From Desulfobacterales bacterium (GTDB lineage: Bacteria; Desulfobacterota; Desulfobacteria; Desulfobacterales; JAUWMJ01), in assembly GCA_030613225.1 (NCBI GenBank), contig JAUWMJ010000203.1, forward strand, positions 1 to 6,126: a stretch of 6,126 bases of DNA, read 5' to 3'. Of this stretch, positions 1-6,121 are shown one piece after another; position 1 is the stretch's first letter; each line of letters starts with the position of its first letter. The notes beneath the pieces were generated by a model, which saw nothing but the letters and a program-made list of their open reading frames with translations, did not search any database and was not told the origin of the DNA. The position numbers were made by a program, and so were the translations under genes.

Positions 1-159
1 CTCCATGACCGACTTTGCCATGTAATCCTGGCCCATCTGAGTGAAACAAATAATACTCCTGAAAAAGCGTTAAGTACGGTTGGAAATGCGTTAAACAACT
101 GTAAAACCAGGCTCGATGTGGCAACTCAGGACAGATGCACAAATTTATTATATCTATAA
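1..159 (+). CDS. MBL-fold metallo-hydrolase, YycJ/WalJ type, C-terminal end (5' truncated by window)
   Basis: Reading frame 1 is open from the first base to a TAA at 157-159 and encodes 52 residues that are the tail of a gene starting before the window. The peptide begins LHDRLCHVILAHLSETNN, continues with TPEKAL, and ends VATQDRCTNLLYL. The HVILAHLSETNNTPE-like block is characteristic of the C-terminal part of YycJ/WalJ-type metallo-beta-lactamase-fold hydrolases, where the His of AHLS belongs to the metal-site region and the peptide then closes with a strand (here VATQDRC). Known family members are single-domain, cytoplasmic, probably metal-dependent nucleases or phosphoesterases. The substrate here cannot be judged from the tail. 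The next plus-strand gene begins 266 bp downstream across repeat-rich DNA, so co-transcription is uncertain. The family call is from recognition of the motif block, not from an alignment. Confidence 0.8.
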   Translation, partial: LHDRLCHVILAHLSETNNTPEKALSTVGNALNNCKTRLDVATQDRCTNLLYL

Positions 160-163
160 CTCA

Positions 164-199
164 GGTTCAAAGTTCCATGGTTCACGGTTCAAGGTTAAC
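164..199. repeat. Degenerate tandem heptamer array (GGTTCAA type)
   Basis: Immediately after the stop codon of the first gene lie five head-to-tail degenerate 7-8 bp units: GGTTCAA (164-170), AGTTCCAT (171-178), GGTTCAC (179-185), GGTTCAA (186-192) and GGTTAAC (193-199). The repetition is directly visible. Its function is unknown; such short degenerate arrays are probably replication-slippage products or intergenic repeat elements. A related array in the opposite orientation lies at 352-373. Confidence 0.7.
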
Positions 200-231
200 T
201 GATGAAAACTGCACGTTTTTGAGATATTGAT

Positions 232-306
232 GGGTGACACATTGCGCGTAATTGCTGCCGTTCATAGGTTCATCAACTATGTCAAGCAATATGAAAAATG
301 TGACCC
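232..306. repeat. 75-bp nested imperfect palindrome
   Basis: Three nested complementary arm pairs share one centre. Outer: GGGTGACACATT (232-243) with AATGTGACCC (297-306), perfect apart from an extra GA on the left. Middle: ATTGC (251-255) with GCAAT (286-290). Inner: CATAG (263-267) with CTATG (277-281), around a 9-base loop. Unpaired bases separate the levels, so the whole would fold as a bulged cruciform or RNA stem-loop. It could be a MITE/REP-like element, an insertion-sequence remnant with terminal inverted repeats, or a structured transcript. I saw no clear target-site duplication. Confidence 0.55.
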
Positions 307-343
307 AGCCGCTCGAAGATGCCGCTTGCTGTGCGGTGAGGCT
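307..343. repeat. Stem-loop next to the nested palindrome
   Basis: Directly after the palindrome, AGCC (307-310) can pair with GGCT (340-343). Inside this, CCGC (322-325) pairs with GCGG (333-336) around a 7-base loop, with a possible extra G-T pair (321/337). The arms are short, so this is a weak call on its own; its position in an already structured region makes it worth recording. Confidence 0.35.
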
Positions 344-348
344 AAGCA

Positions 349-377
349 ACCCTGAACCTCTGAACTCTGAACCCTGG
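349..377. repeat. Degenerate tandem array (CTGAACC type), inverted relative to 164-199
   Basis: After AACC, the units CTGAACCT (352-359), CTGAACT (360-366) and CTGAACC (367-373) run head to tail, followed by CTGG. A looser unit, CTGTGAACG, follows at 409-417. The reverse complements (AGGTTCAG, AGTTCAG, GGTTCAG) match the units of the 164-199 array, so the two arrays flank about 150 bp in opposite orientations, like the ends of a composite element. Confidence 0.65.
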
Positions 378-378
378 T

Positions 379-402
379 CGCCTACGGCGCCGCCAAAGGC
401 GG
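379..402. repeat. Twin GC-rich mini-hairpins upstream of the phosphoesterase gene
   Basis: Two perfect short hairpins abut each other: CGCC-TAC-GGCG (379-389) and CCGCC-AAA-GGCGG (390-402). The core GCCTACGGC at 380-388 is 8/9 identical to GCCTTCGGC at 5048-5056 in the other structured spacer, which suggests one dispersed intergenic repeat family. The second hairpin ends 23 bp before the ATG of the phosphoesterase gene and could affect its translation. It has no U-tract, so it is not a typical terminator. Confidence 0.5.
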
Positions 403-425
403 GTAAACCTGTGAACGCTTACTAA

Positions 426-1202
426 ATGGGTTTTTATTCTGTGAAGATAAGTCGTAGAAAATTTCTTCAATATTCCTTATGCTTCCTACCGGCAGGCCTG
501 GCTGCTGACGGTTTTTTTATTGAAAGAAAATGGGTCGGAATTAAAAAATTAACTGTCGGTAAAAATCCTTCCCATAGAATTGTACATTTTACCGATGTTC
601 ACCACAAGGGAGACAAATCCTACCTGTTCGGTATAATCAATAAAATTAATGCGTTGAGTCCTGATTTTGCCTGTTTCACCGGAGACCTGGTTGAAGACAA
701 ATTCTATTTACCAGAAACTCTGTCGATTTTAAGCAGGATTTCCTGCCCCTTGTTTGGTGTCCCCGGAAACCATGAATACTGGAGTGGTGTTTGTTTTGAT
801 GAAATTTCCAAGGCTTTTGCGGCTACCGGCGGCAAGTGGCTGATGGATCAGGAGGTAACTACAAATGCTGGAAGAGTCTCCATAACCGGTGCGACCGGAC
901 ACAATATCTATTTGAAGCAAAATCTAAAAGCCGAAAAACGCTTACTTCTGACCCCCTATCCTGTCTTTGTTGAAAAACTTAAAAGCATAAAATTTAATTT
1001 AATACTGGCAGGGCATTCACACGGAGGGCAGGTCCGTATTCCTTTTTTGGGCGCAGTGATTCTTCCTTATAATGTCGGCAGGTATGACAGAGGCCTGTTT
1101 AAAACCGGTTCCGGCCCCCTTTATGTAAATCCGGGTATCGGCGTTTATCTTTTACCGGTACGCTTTTGCTGCAGGCCTGAAATAACAGTTATTCAATTTT
1201 GA
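426..1202 (+). CDS. Tat-signal calcineurin-like metallophosphoesterase, YkuE-like
   Basis: A 258-residue protein of the calcineurin-like metallophosphoesterase superfamily, probably hydrolysing a phospho-ester outside the cytoplasm. The N-terminus carries SRRKFL (9-14) followed by an apolar stretch, a good twin-arginine export signal or anchor. Metal-site motifs appear in order: D57-x-H59 (FTDVH), G86-D87, G114-N115-H116-E117, and G196-H197-S198-H199-G200-G201. The closing PGIG (236-239) and PVR...RPEITVI segment is typical of the YkuE group. The histidine expected about 20 residues before the GHSHGG block (usual context T/S-H-x-P) is replaced by Pro177 in TPYP, and the segment before it looks short, so activity may be reduced or changed. 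The ATG at 426 lacks a clear Shine-Dalgarno sequence; an in-frame GTG at 441 would still keep the Tat motif and has no better site. It converges with the protease gene. The substrate is not predictable. Confidence 0.9.
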   Translation: MGFYSVKISRRKFLQYSLCFLPAGLAADGFFIERKWVGIKKLTVGKNPSHRIVHFTDVHHKGDKSYLFGIINKINALSPDFACFTGDLVEDKFYLPETLSILSRISCPLFGVPGNHEYWSGVCFDEISKAFAATGGKWLMDQEVTTNAGRVSITGATGHNIYLKQNLKAEKRLLLTPYPVFVEKLKSIKFNLILAGHSHGGQVRIPFLGAVILPYNVGRYDRGLFKTGSGPLYVNPGIGVYLLPVRFCCRPEITVIQF

Positions 1203-1223
1203 TGGCTTTGTAAAAACTTCCCT

Positions 1224-1271
1224 GCCGGATTATCAACAAGCCTTGTCCGAAATCAGGTCAGCAAATCCGGC
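1224..1271. terminator. Possible bidirectional terminator between convergent genes
   Basis: In the 75 bp between the two convergent stop codons, GCCGGATT (1224-1231) is a perfect 8-bp inverted match to AATCCGGC (1264-1271). Between them ACAAG (1236-1240) faces CTTGT (1242-1246). The 32-base loop is long. The only T-runs are several bases away on either side: TTTTT on the minus strand (opposite 1212-1216) and TTTT at 1287-1290 on the plus strand. Position favours a terminator; the structure is weak. Confidence 0.35.
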
Positions 1272-1277
1272 TGCCTG

Positions 1278-3917
1278 CTACTTCCCTTTTATAAGTTGAT
1301 AGGCAACCTTAAACGGTTCTCTGGAATAAAAGTCAATGTTCATAAAACGATCTGAGTCTTCGTGTTTCACAATAGGAGCGCTGTAACCGAATATTGTCAC
1401 ACCAACACCATTTTTCTTTGTTTTTATATCTTCTCGCCAAATCTTAAGATTATTTTTTCCGTTATTAACCATGCCCTTCTTCGGTTCATTTTTCAATTTC
1501 TTCTTTGATTTTTCTTCATCTCGAATGCGGCTCAATATACTGGAAGCATTTGAACCTTTCAGCTCTACTCCGATACTGCTGATCCTCCAGCCCTTTTTAT
1601 CTGGGCAAATTCCTTCAAATCCAAGACTTATCCATTTTTTATGCCCGCCATTATAGTACATTCCGGATATGAAACGAAGAGTTTGCGGAACCTTTGATTC
1701 AGGAATCGAAAATTTAATGCCGAGCGTTTTTAAGGTGATTGCTATACCGCCGTTTTTCAGTTTCTTAAAGCCCACATCATTCATAAGCGGCAAATTACCG
1801 GCCAAACCCTTTGCATAATAGTCATGTAATGCATCCACATTCCAATAAACGGGAGATAAAATCATGGAAGGAAGGTTATACTTAAAATAGTTTTCTCTTA
1901 GTACGTGCAATAAAGAATCTGAATCTGTATAATAAGAAACGCTCAAACAAAGGGCTCCCTGTGGGAGCTTAAGACAATAATTATCGATGGTAGTATTCCC
2001 AAACAGCTTAAAGGAAAAAACTTTCCATGACCTTCCTAAAATATCCTTAAAGCTACTTTCAGCAGTCTCCTCGTCAAATTTTTTAATCGTGAATTGTCGT
2101 TTTGCATTTGGGCGCAGGTAGAGAGAATCGTATGAACTGCACAGCATTCCTTTTCCAGCCAAACCCTTCAAGACGGTTTTAGCTGAAATCCGCCTGGCAT
2201 CATCCCAGCCGCCACTATCTGCCGCATGCCTCCCTAAGTATTGGCAAACCGGTCTTCTCGAAAAGCGATCCAATTGATCCTTGTATGTTGAAGACCCGGA
2301 GCGATAAATAAATGAATAAGTGTCATCACCCAATTTCAAGTCCGTATTTAAGGTCAATACCTGAGCGGTGGCATTGTAATAATACCTGTTTTTATTTTTG
2401 AGCTTCTTTTTAAATTCATTATAACTATAAGGCTGCATGGGAGTGAGAATTGCAATTTTTTCGGAAATAAGCTGATGGTTTTCTTTTAATTTGAAATACA
2501 GCGCATCCATGTTAGTTTGATAGGGAATAATAACAGGTGTTTCCTGCGTTGCCTGTGATGCCCATTTTTCTGTAACAAATCCGCTTTCCTCGATTTTTGC
2601 CTGTACCTGTTTAAACTTATTTAAGGCAGCGGCGTTGAATTTGGAAATTAATGTATCATAATGGCTTGGAAGATCGGTTGGAACATTGACTTCGGTGACA
2701 ACGTTTTCTAGGGGAAGAGCTAAATGAGGATTTTCAAACCATACGTTTGATATCGGCAAATACAGTAAATAGGCAAGACTGTTGGGATGGTAGTTCAGCA
2801 AATTCCTGGTTTCAATTTTAACCTTTTTAGGTTCTATATTGTCGACGAACCGGTCTATCCCCATAAGAAGGTTTTCGGCACCTGTACCTAAATTGTAATT
2901 TTCGGTTCTTGTGCTGGCAAAAACTAAAGCAATGACTTTCCCGTATTCATTGACAAGCGGGCCTCCACTATTGCCTGGGCTGGCGGCAGCAGAGTAGCGG
3001 ACAAATTCGATATTCGGGTCGTTGGGATCTTTGGTTTTGCTAGCCATGATTCCATCTCGAATAGCAATCCCTTCTCCGGCCACGTTGCCGATCGTATAAA
3101 CCTTTTCTCCCACCTTGCATTCTTCCCGGCTTATTTCCAGGTAACCATACTCCTTCAGGCTCGGAACATCCAGATACAAGAAATCCTTCTTAAGATCAAA
3201 GCCCAGAATTCTTGCCACGTTATGAAGTTTTCCGTCATGGGTTTTCAACTTGAATCTGACATCGCTGTCCACTAAAGATAATCCGTGAAGGCAGTGGTTG
3301 GCTGATAATACAATGCCCGGGGCCACCATAAATCCGGTACAGTAGCCGATTTCATCTATAAAATCTTTTTCCTCTGCTCCGGCATATTTTTTAAGATCCC
3401 GAATTGCTTTAGGATCCTTTATTTTGACAAATTCCACAATTTTCGGTCGAACAACCTCAAAAAGGGTATTGGCGTCCATCTGGTGCTTAAGGCTGATTGA
3501 GAAATAATAGATCGCGCCCCCAGCGATGAGGAAAAAGCCGATGATTGCCAGTATTGCGACCGGGCGCCTGCGCGGTTTTTTTTCATCCTTCAGGCTCCCG
3601 GCACTATCATCAATTTGATAGAGTATAGTTTTCTTAGCATCCAGATAATCCTTCGTAACCAGCTCGACTTGATTTTCAAGTTCAATTTTTGTTTCTTGTC
3701 TGATTTTGATTGGATCTTTTTGGTAGTGGATATGCTTGACTCGTAAATCCTGATACCACCATTGATCATCTTTAAAGAAAATTTTTGCGTGCCTTCGACT
3801 GATAAAATCATGGGAGATTTGGATATCATTATCCCCTGATCGCCCAACTTTGTACTCACCCGGCTCAAGGTCTCTTTGAACAATCGGCATCCCGAGATAA
3901 CGAATGATGATTTTCAT
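1278..3917 (-). CDS. FHA domain - transmembrane - trypsin-like serine protease with large unknown C-terminal region
   Basis: An 879-residue membrane protein. Residues 1-95 form an FHA (phosphothreonine-recognition) fold with G25-R26-S27, NDI and S40-R41-R42-H43; the usual later NG(T) loop is not recognisable. KKPRRRP (113-119) precedes one hydrophobic helix (about 119-141), giving an N-in topology. Residues 155-360 resemble trypsin/DegP-like proteases: His208 in SANHCL, Asp245 in KKDFLYLDV, and Ser317 in SPGNSGGPL; Cys193 and Cys209 may form the disulfide that commonly flanks the His. The last 520 residues (360-879) are not recognised; they hold five Cys and a Lys-rich stretch (803-814). I chose the ATG at 3917, not the upstream in-frame ATG at 3956, because AGGGAG lies 9 bases before it, the FHA fold begins there, and the longer form would overlap the upstream gene. 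An outside-facing protease linked to a cytoplasmic phospho-reader is inferred; the target is unknown. Confidence 0.88.
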   Translation of the reverse strand: MKIIIRYLGMPIVQRDLEPGEYKVGRSGDNDIQISHDFISRRHAKIFFKDDQWWYQDLRVKHIHYQKDPIKIRQETKIELENQVELVTKDYLDAKKTILYQIDDSAGSLKDEKKPRRRPVAILAIIGFFLIAGGAIYYFSISLKHQMDANTLFEVVRPKIVEFVKIKDPKAIRDLKKYAGAEEKDFIDEIGYCTGFMVAPGIVLSANHCLHGLSLVDSDVRFKLKTHDGKLHNVARILGFDLKKDFLYLDVPSLKEYGYLEISREECKVGEKVYTIGNVAGEGIAIRDGIMASKTKDPNDPNIEFVRYSAAASPGNSGGPLVNEYGKVIALVFASTRTENYNLGTGAENLLMGIDRFVDNIEPKKVKIETRNLLNYHPNSLAYLLYLPISNVWFENPHLALPLENVVTEVNVPTDLPSHYDTLISKFNAAALNKFKQVQAKIEESGFVTEKWASQATQETPVIIPYQTNMDALYFKLKENHQLISEKIAILTPMQPYSYNEFKKKLKNKNRYYYNATAQVLTLNTDLKLGDDTYSFIYRSGSSTYKDQLDRFSRRPVCQYLGRHAADSGGWDDARRISAKTVLKGLAGKGMLCSSYDSLYLRPNAKRQFTIKKFDEETAESSFKDILGRSWKVFSFKLFGNTTIDNYCLKLPQGALCLSVSYYTDSDSLLHVLRENYFKYNLPSMILSPVYWNVDALHDYYAKGLAGNLPLMNDVGFKKLKNGGIAITLKTLGIKFSIPESKVPQTLRFISGMYYNGGHKKWISLGFEGICPDKKGWRISSIGVELKGSNASSILSRIRDEEKSKKKLKNEPKKGMVNNGKNNLKIWREDIKTKKNGVGVTIFGYSAPIVKHEDSDRFMNIDFYSREPFKVAYQLIKGK

Positions 3918-3926
3918 ATTGCAGAT

Positions 3927-3932
3927 CTCCCT
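3927..3932 (-). promoter_or_regulatory. Ribosome binding site that fixes the protease start
   Basis: On the minus strand AGGGAG lies 9 bases before the ATG at 3917 and overlaps the TAG stop (3933-3931) of the galT-like gene. This favours the 3917 start over the ATG at 3956 and indicates translational coupling or at least co-transcription of the two genes. Confidence 0.75.
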
Positions 3933-4980
3933 ATGTTTCCCAGAAAGGCCTGGCACTCTTCGCTGTCTCCTCAGGCGCTGTGAATGTGGTCATATCCCCC
4001 AGCATTACTTCAAAACCGGTGTGGTCATTTCTAACCCACTGGGCGTAGTTGGATCGTGCAAGGATCACAACGCGCAGCTCCAGGGGTATCTTTTCATCTT
4101 CTACAAATAAGATCCCCAGATTGTACCCATTCCTGCAAAGACTTCGGTAAAACTTCTGGGTGTTTAAAACCCCCCTGGCCAGGTCTTCCCAATCCGAAGC
4201 TGCAAGTTGGTGAAAAGATGTTATTTTTGGAAGTATTCCCCAGATTTCAAAAAATCCTTCGGGGGCAAAAGCGGCGGCCCATTCCCAGGCCCCGGTATTT
4301 CCTATATATCGGCTGCCCTCTTGCTTTTCATACCGCAGATAATCTGAAAAAAGGTAAAACCCGGTTTCCTCAAAATAGCGCAGGGCTCTTTCACCCAGAA
4401 AACGGTGATGGTTCGGGGCAATCCTGTCTGCGTTTATCTGCAGGTGAGGATGCAACAGCGAGCCGCCTGCTGAAGGAAGGTGGTTCTGGGTTATTGCCAT
4501 GTAGATTGCATCAGGTTCGTGGGACAGGACATGATTGAGATATTTGCTGCAGTTTATAAAACTGCTGGTATATGATGATAAAGATGCCTTACCTATCTCC
4601 ACGAAATGATTGTTGTCAAAAAGGCTGACAGCCGAATAGGAGCCGTAAGGAAAAAGATTCGGAAACAGTACCGATTCGTCCCGGACAAGGCGACGGTCAT
4701 GTGAAATTTCAGGCAAAAGCTGTGGGGTTTTCGAGTTCACCAGGGGCTTACAAAACGGGCATTCGGATGTTTTTTCCGCGTCAGGTGGCGGCTGGGGAAG
4801 AGTATCCGTGCCAGCCTCCTTTTCATCAATTCGACTGAATGCGATTCGACTTGTACGCAAGGTAATGGGGTTAGTGCGAATTTCAATTAGTTTTTCAACC
4901 ACCTCCCCGGAAGGACCAATGAACCTGGCTGAAACAGATTCCTTTTTAAAATTTAGGTTTGCAAAATTATCATCGGACAT
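3931..4980 (-). CDS. GalT-like HIT-superfamily nucleotidyltransferase
   Basis: A 349-residue protein of the galactose-1-phosphate uridylyltransferase fold, close to the usual GalT length. The N-terminal IRTNPITLRTSRI (34-46) matches the conserved R-x-(D/N)P-T...R opening of the family. C74-P-F-C77 is the zinc pair, and H125 in FDNNHFVEIG is in place for a third ligand. LFPN (105-108) precedes the central sheet. The active-site block is H177-P178-H179-L180-Q181, in which the second His is expected to form the covalent nucleotidyl intermediate; E. coli GalT has HPHGQ. These enzymes move a nucleoside monophosphate between sugar phosphates or phosphate in the cytoplasm. UDP-hexose and ADP-glucose or other ADP-type substrates are both possible, so no gene symbol is given. 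No galE or galK lies nearby. The start has only a weak upstream AGAG; no better start was found. Confidence 0.85.
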   Translation of the reverse strand: MSDDNFANLNFKKESVSARFIGPSGEVVEKLIEIRTNPITLRTSRIAFSRIDEKEAGTDTLPQPPPDAEKTSECPFCKPLVNSKTPQLLPEISHDRRLVRDESVLFPNLFPYGSYSAVSLFDNNHFVEIGKASLSSYTSSFINCSKYLNHVLSHEPDAIYMAITQNHLPSAGGSLLHPHLQINADRIAPNHHRFLGERALRYFEETGFYLFSDYLRYEKQEGSRYIGNTGAWEWAAAFAPEGFFEIWGILPKITSFHQLAASDWEDLARGVLNTQKFYRSLCRNGYNLGILFVEDEKIPLELRVVILARSNYAQWVRNDHTGFEVMLGDMTTFTAPEETAKSARPFWET

Positions 4981-5003
4981 TGGCGTTTGATAAGCTCTAC
5001 TCA

Positions 5004-5079
5004 GGTTGCGGGGTACGTGTTTCGTGTTGCCGGCTTGCGGGGGCTTCGCCTTCGGCTACGCCCGGGCAAGCCCGCAACC
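5004..5079. repeat. Long GC-rich inverted repeat in the dapA-galT spacer
   Basis: The 102-bp gap between the dapA-like stop and the galT-like start is almost all structure. GTTGC (5026-5030) and GGCTTGC (5032-5038) pair with GCAAGCC (5066-5072) and GCAAC (5074-5078), with one C-C mismatch. GGGC (5041-5044) pairs with GCCC (5060-5063), and GCC-TTC-GGC (5048-5056) tips the stem. A competing 9-bp arm, GGTTGCGGG (5004-5012), is a perfect match to CCCGCAACC (5071-5079), so two alternative folds exist. No U-run follows on the minus strand, so a mobile palindromic repeat or an mRNA-stabilising/processing hairpin is likelier than a full terminator. Confidence 0.65.
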
Positions 5080-5082
5080 CGA

Positions 5083-6117
5083 TTAGTATTCCTCGTAATA
5101 CAGCCCTTCCAGAACAGATGGGTCGTTTAAACGATTCTCAACATCAACATCGAAAAAGTCAGCCAGTGGTTTGAATATTTCAGGATTGCTGCTTTGCACT
5201 TTGCGTGCAGCATCAAGAACTGTTTTCAATCCTTTTTTTGTCATTTTCCCTAAAGGCTGCCTGCATCCTCCTGACGGCATACCGAGAATAGACATAAGCG
5301 CTTTCAATGCAAGAGGATTTCTGGCTCTGCATACCACCTCGCCATATGGCGTTTTTTCCATGGTTTTAACAGTTACGAGACCAAAAAGAGGTTCGAGCCC
5401 GGACAACAGCTTTTCAGCTTCATCAGTGTTGCCATCCTCCAGAAATCGAACCATACGTGTTATTGCCCCGGGAGCGACATTTGAAGCAACAGATATGACA
5501 CCGGCTGCAGCAATCTTTTGATCTGTCATCATTTCATAAGTCATACCGTCATCGCCGGAGAAAATGGTAAAATCCGACCCACAGCATTCCCTGGTATGTT
5601 TCATATTTTCTATGTTGCCTGTAGCTTCTTTTACCGTACTTACGTTTGGAAACTCTTTATTCAAAAGGGCAAGATCCTCCGGCAAAAGCTGAGCACCTGT
5701 CCTTCCTGGAATCACATAGGGAATAACCTGCACATCAGGAAAGGCTTTTGCGACCGGGCCGACATATTCCTTGCGGATTTCAAGGGAGCTTGGCCCATTA
5801 TAATACGGATCAACAAGCAAGACCGCATCTGCACCTGCTTCAACCGCGTGCTCTGTCGCAGCAATGGCTTCTTTTGTGTTATTACTTCCGGCACCGGCAA
5901 TGCAAAGGCATTTGCCTTTTGTTTTCTTTGCTACGATTTCAACAACTTTATTATGTTCTTCCCATGATAAAACAGGACTTTCTCCGGTTGTGCCGACAGC
6001 TAGAATTCCAGTTATTCCGTTTTCTATCTGAAAATCTATAAGCCTGTTAAGTCCTTCTTCATCTACTGCATCTCCTCTAAATGGTGTAACAAGCGCTGTA
6101 TAACATCCTGTGTTCAT
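5083..6117 (-). CDS. dapA: DapA-family (4-hydroxy-tetrahydrodipicolinate synthase-like) aldolase/lyase with C-terminal extension
   Basis: A 344-residue class I aldolase-type TIM-barrel protein. Residues 1-300 follow DapA closely: TALVTPF (7-13), G42-T43-T44-G45-E46-S47, DPYYN (103-107, Tyr106 of the proton relay), Y134 and R139 in PYVIPGRTG, and the Schiff-base lysine K163 in TVKEATGN. GVISVASNVAP (206-216) and NPLALKALMSILGMP with RQPL also fit. DapA condenses pyruvate with aspartate semialdehyde in lysine and diaminopimelate synthesis. All listed catalytic positions are present, but sister N-acetylneuraminate lyase/KDG-aldolase-type enzymes share most of them, so the specificity is likely rather than proven. 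E. coli DapA is about 292 residues; the extra 45 here, ending in an acidic GLYYEEY, are unusual. GGAGG lies 4 bases before the ATG. It is probably first, or early, in the minus-strand unit. No other lysine gene is visible. Confidence 0.88.
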   Translation of the reverse strand: MNTGCYTALVTPFRGDAVDEEGLNRLIDFQIENGITGILAVGTTGESPVLSWEEHNKVVEIVAKKTKGKCLCIAGAGSNNTKEAIAATEHAVEAGADAVLLVDPYYNGPSSLEIRKEYVGPVAKAFPDVQVIPYVIPGRTGAQLLPEDLALLNKEFPNVSTVKEATGNIENMKHTRECCGSDFTIFSGDDGMTYEMMTDQKIAAAGVISVASNVAPGAITRMVRFLEDGNTDEAEKLLSGLEPLFGLVTVKTMEKTPYGEVVCRARNPLALKALMSILGMPSGGCRQPLGKMTKKGLKTVLDAARKVQSSNPEIFKPLADFFDVDVENRLNDPSVLEGLYYEEY

Positions 6118-6121
6118 ATAA

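Noticed and set aside
164..377. CRISPR-like array
   Set aside because: The units are only 7-8 bp, directly adjacent and without spacers; they are a degenerate tandem repeat, not a CRISPR.
160..425. Promoter for the phosphoesterase gene
   Set aside because: I could not find a convincing -35/-10 pair with proper spacing; the region is dominated by repeats and any call would be a guess.
3590..3883. 97-codon minus-strand frame within the FHA-coding part
   Set aside because: Overlaps the FHA frame in another phase; no motif and no separate ribosome binding site.
3918..3956. N-terminal 13-residue extension of the protease from the ATG at 3956
   Set aside because: It would overlap the galT-like gene, adds residues before the normal FHA start, and lacks the good ribosome binding site that serves the ATG at 3917.
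4056..4538. 160-codon plus-strand open frame
   Set aside because: Lies wholly antisense to the galT-like gene, whose motifs are intact; the translated product is low in recognisable structure and has no ribosome binding site.
5518..5967. 149-codon plus-strand open frame rich in Phe, Cys and Ile
   Set aside because: Antisense to the well-conserved DapA barrel region; the composition is that expected from a reverse-frame shadow.
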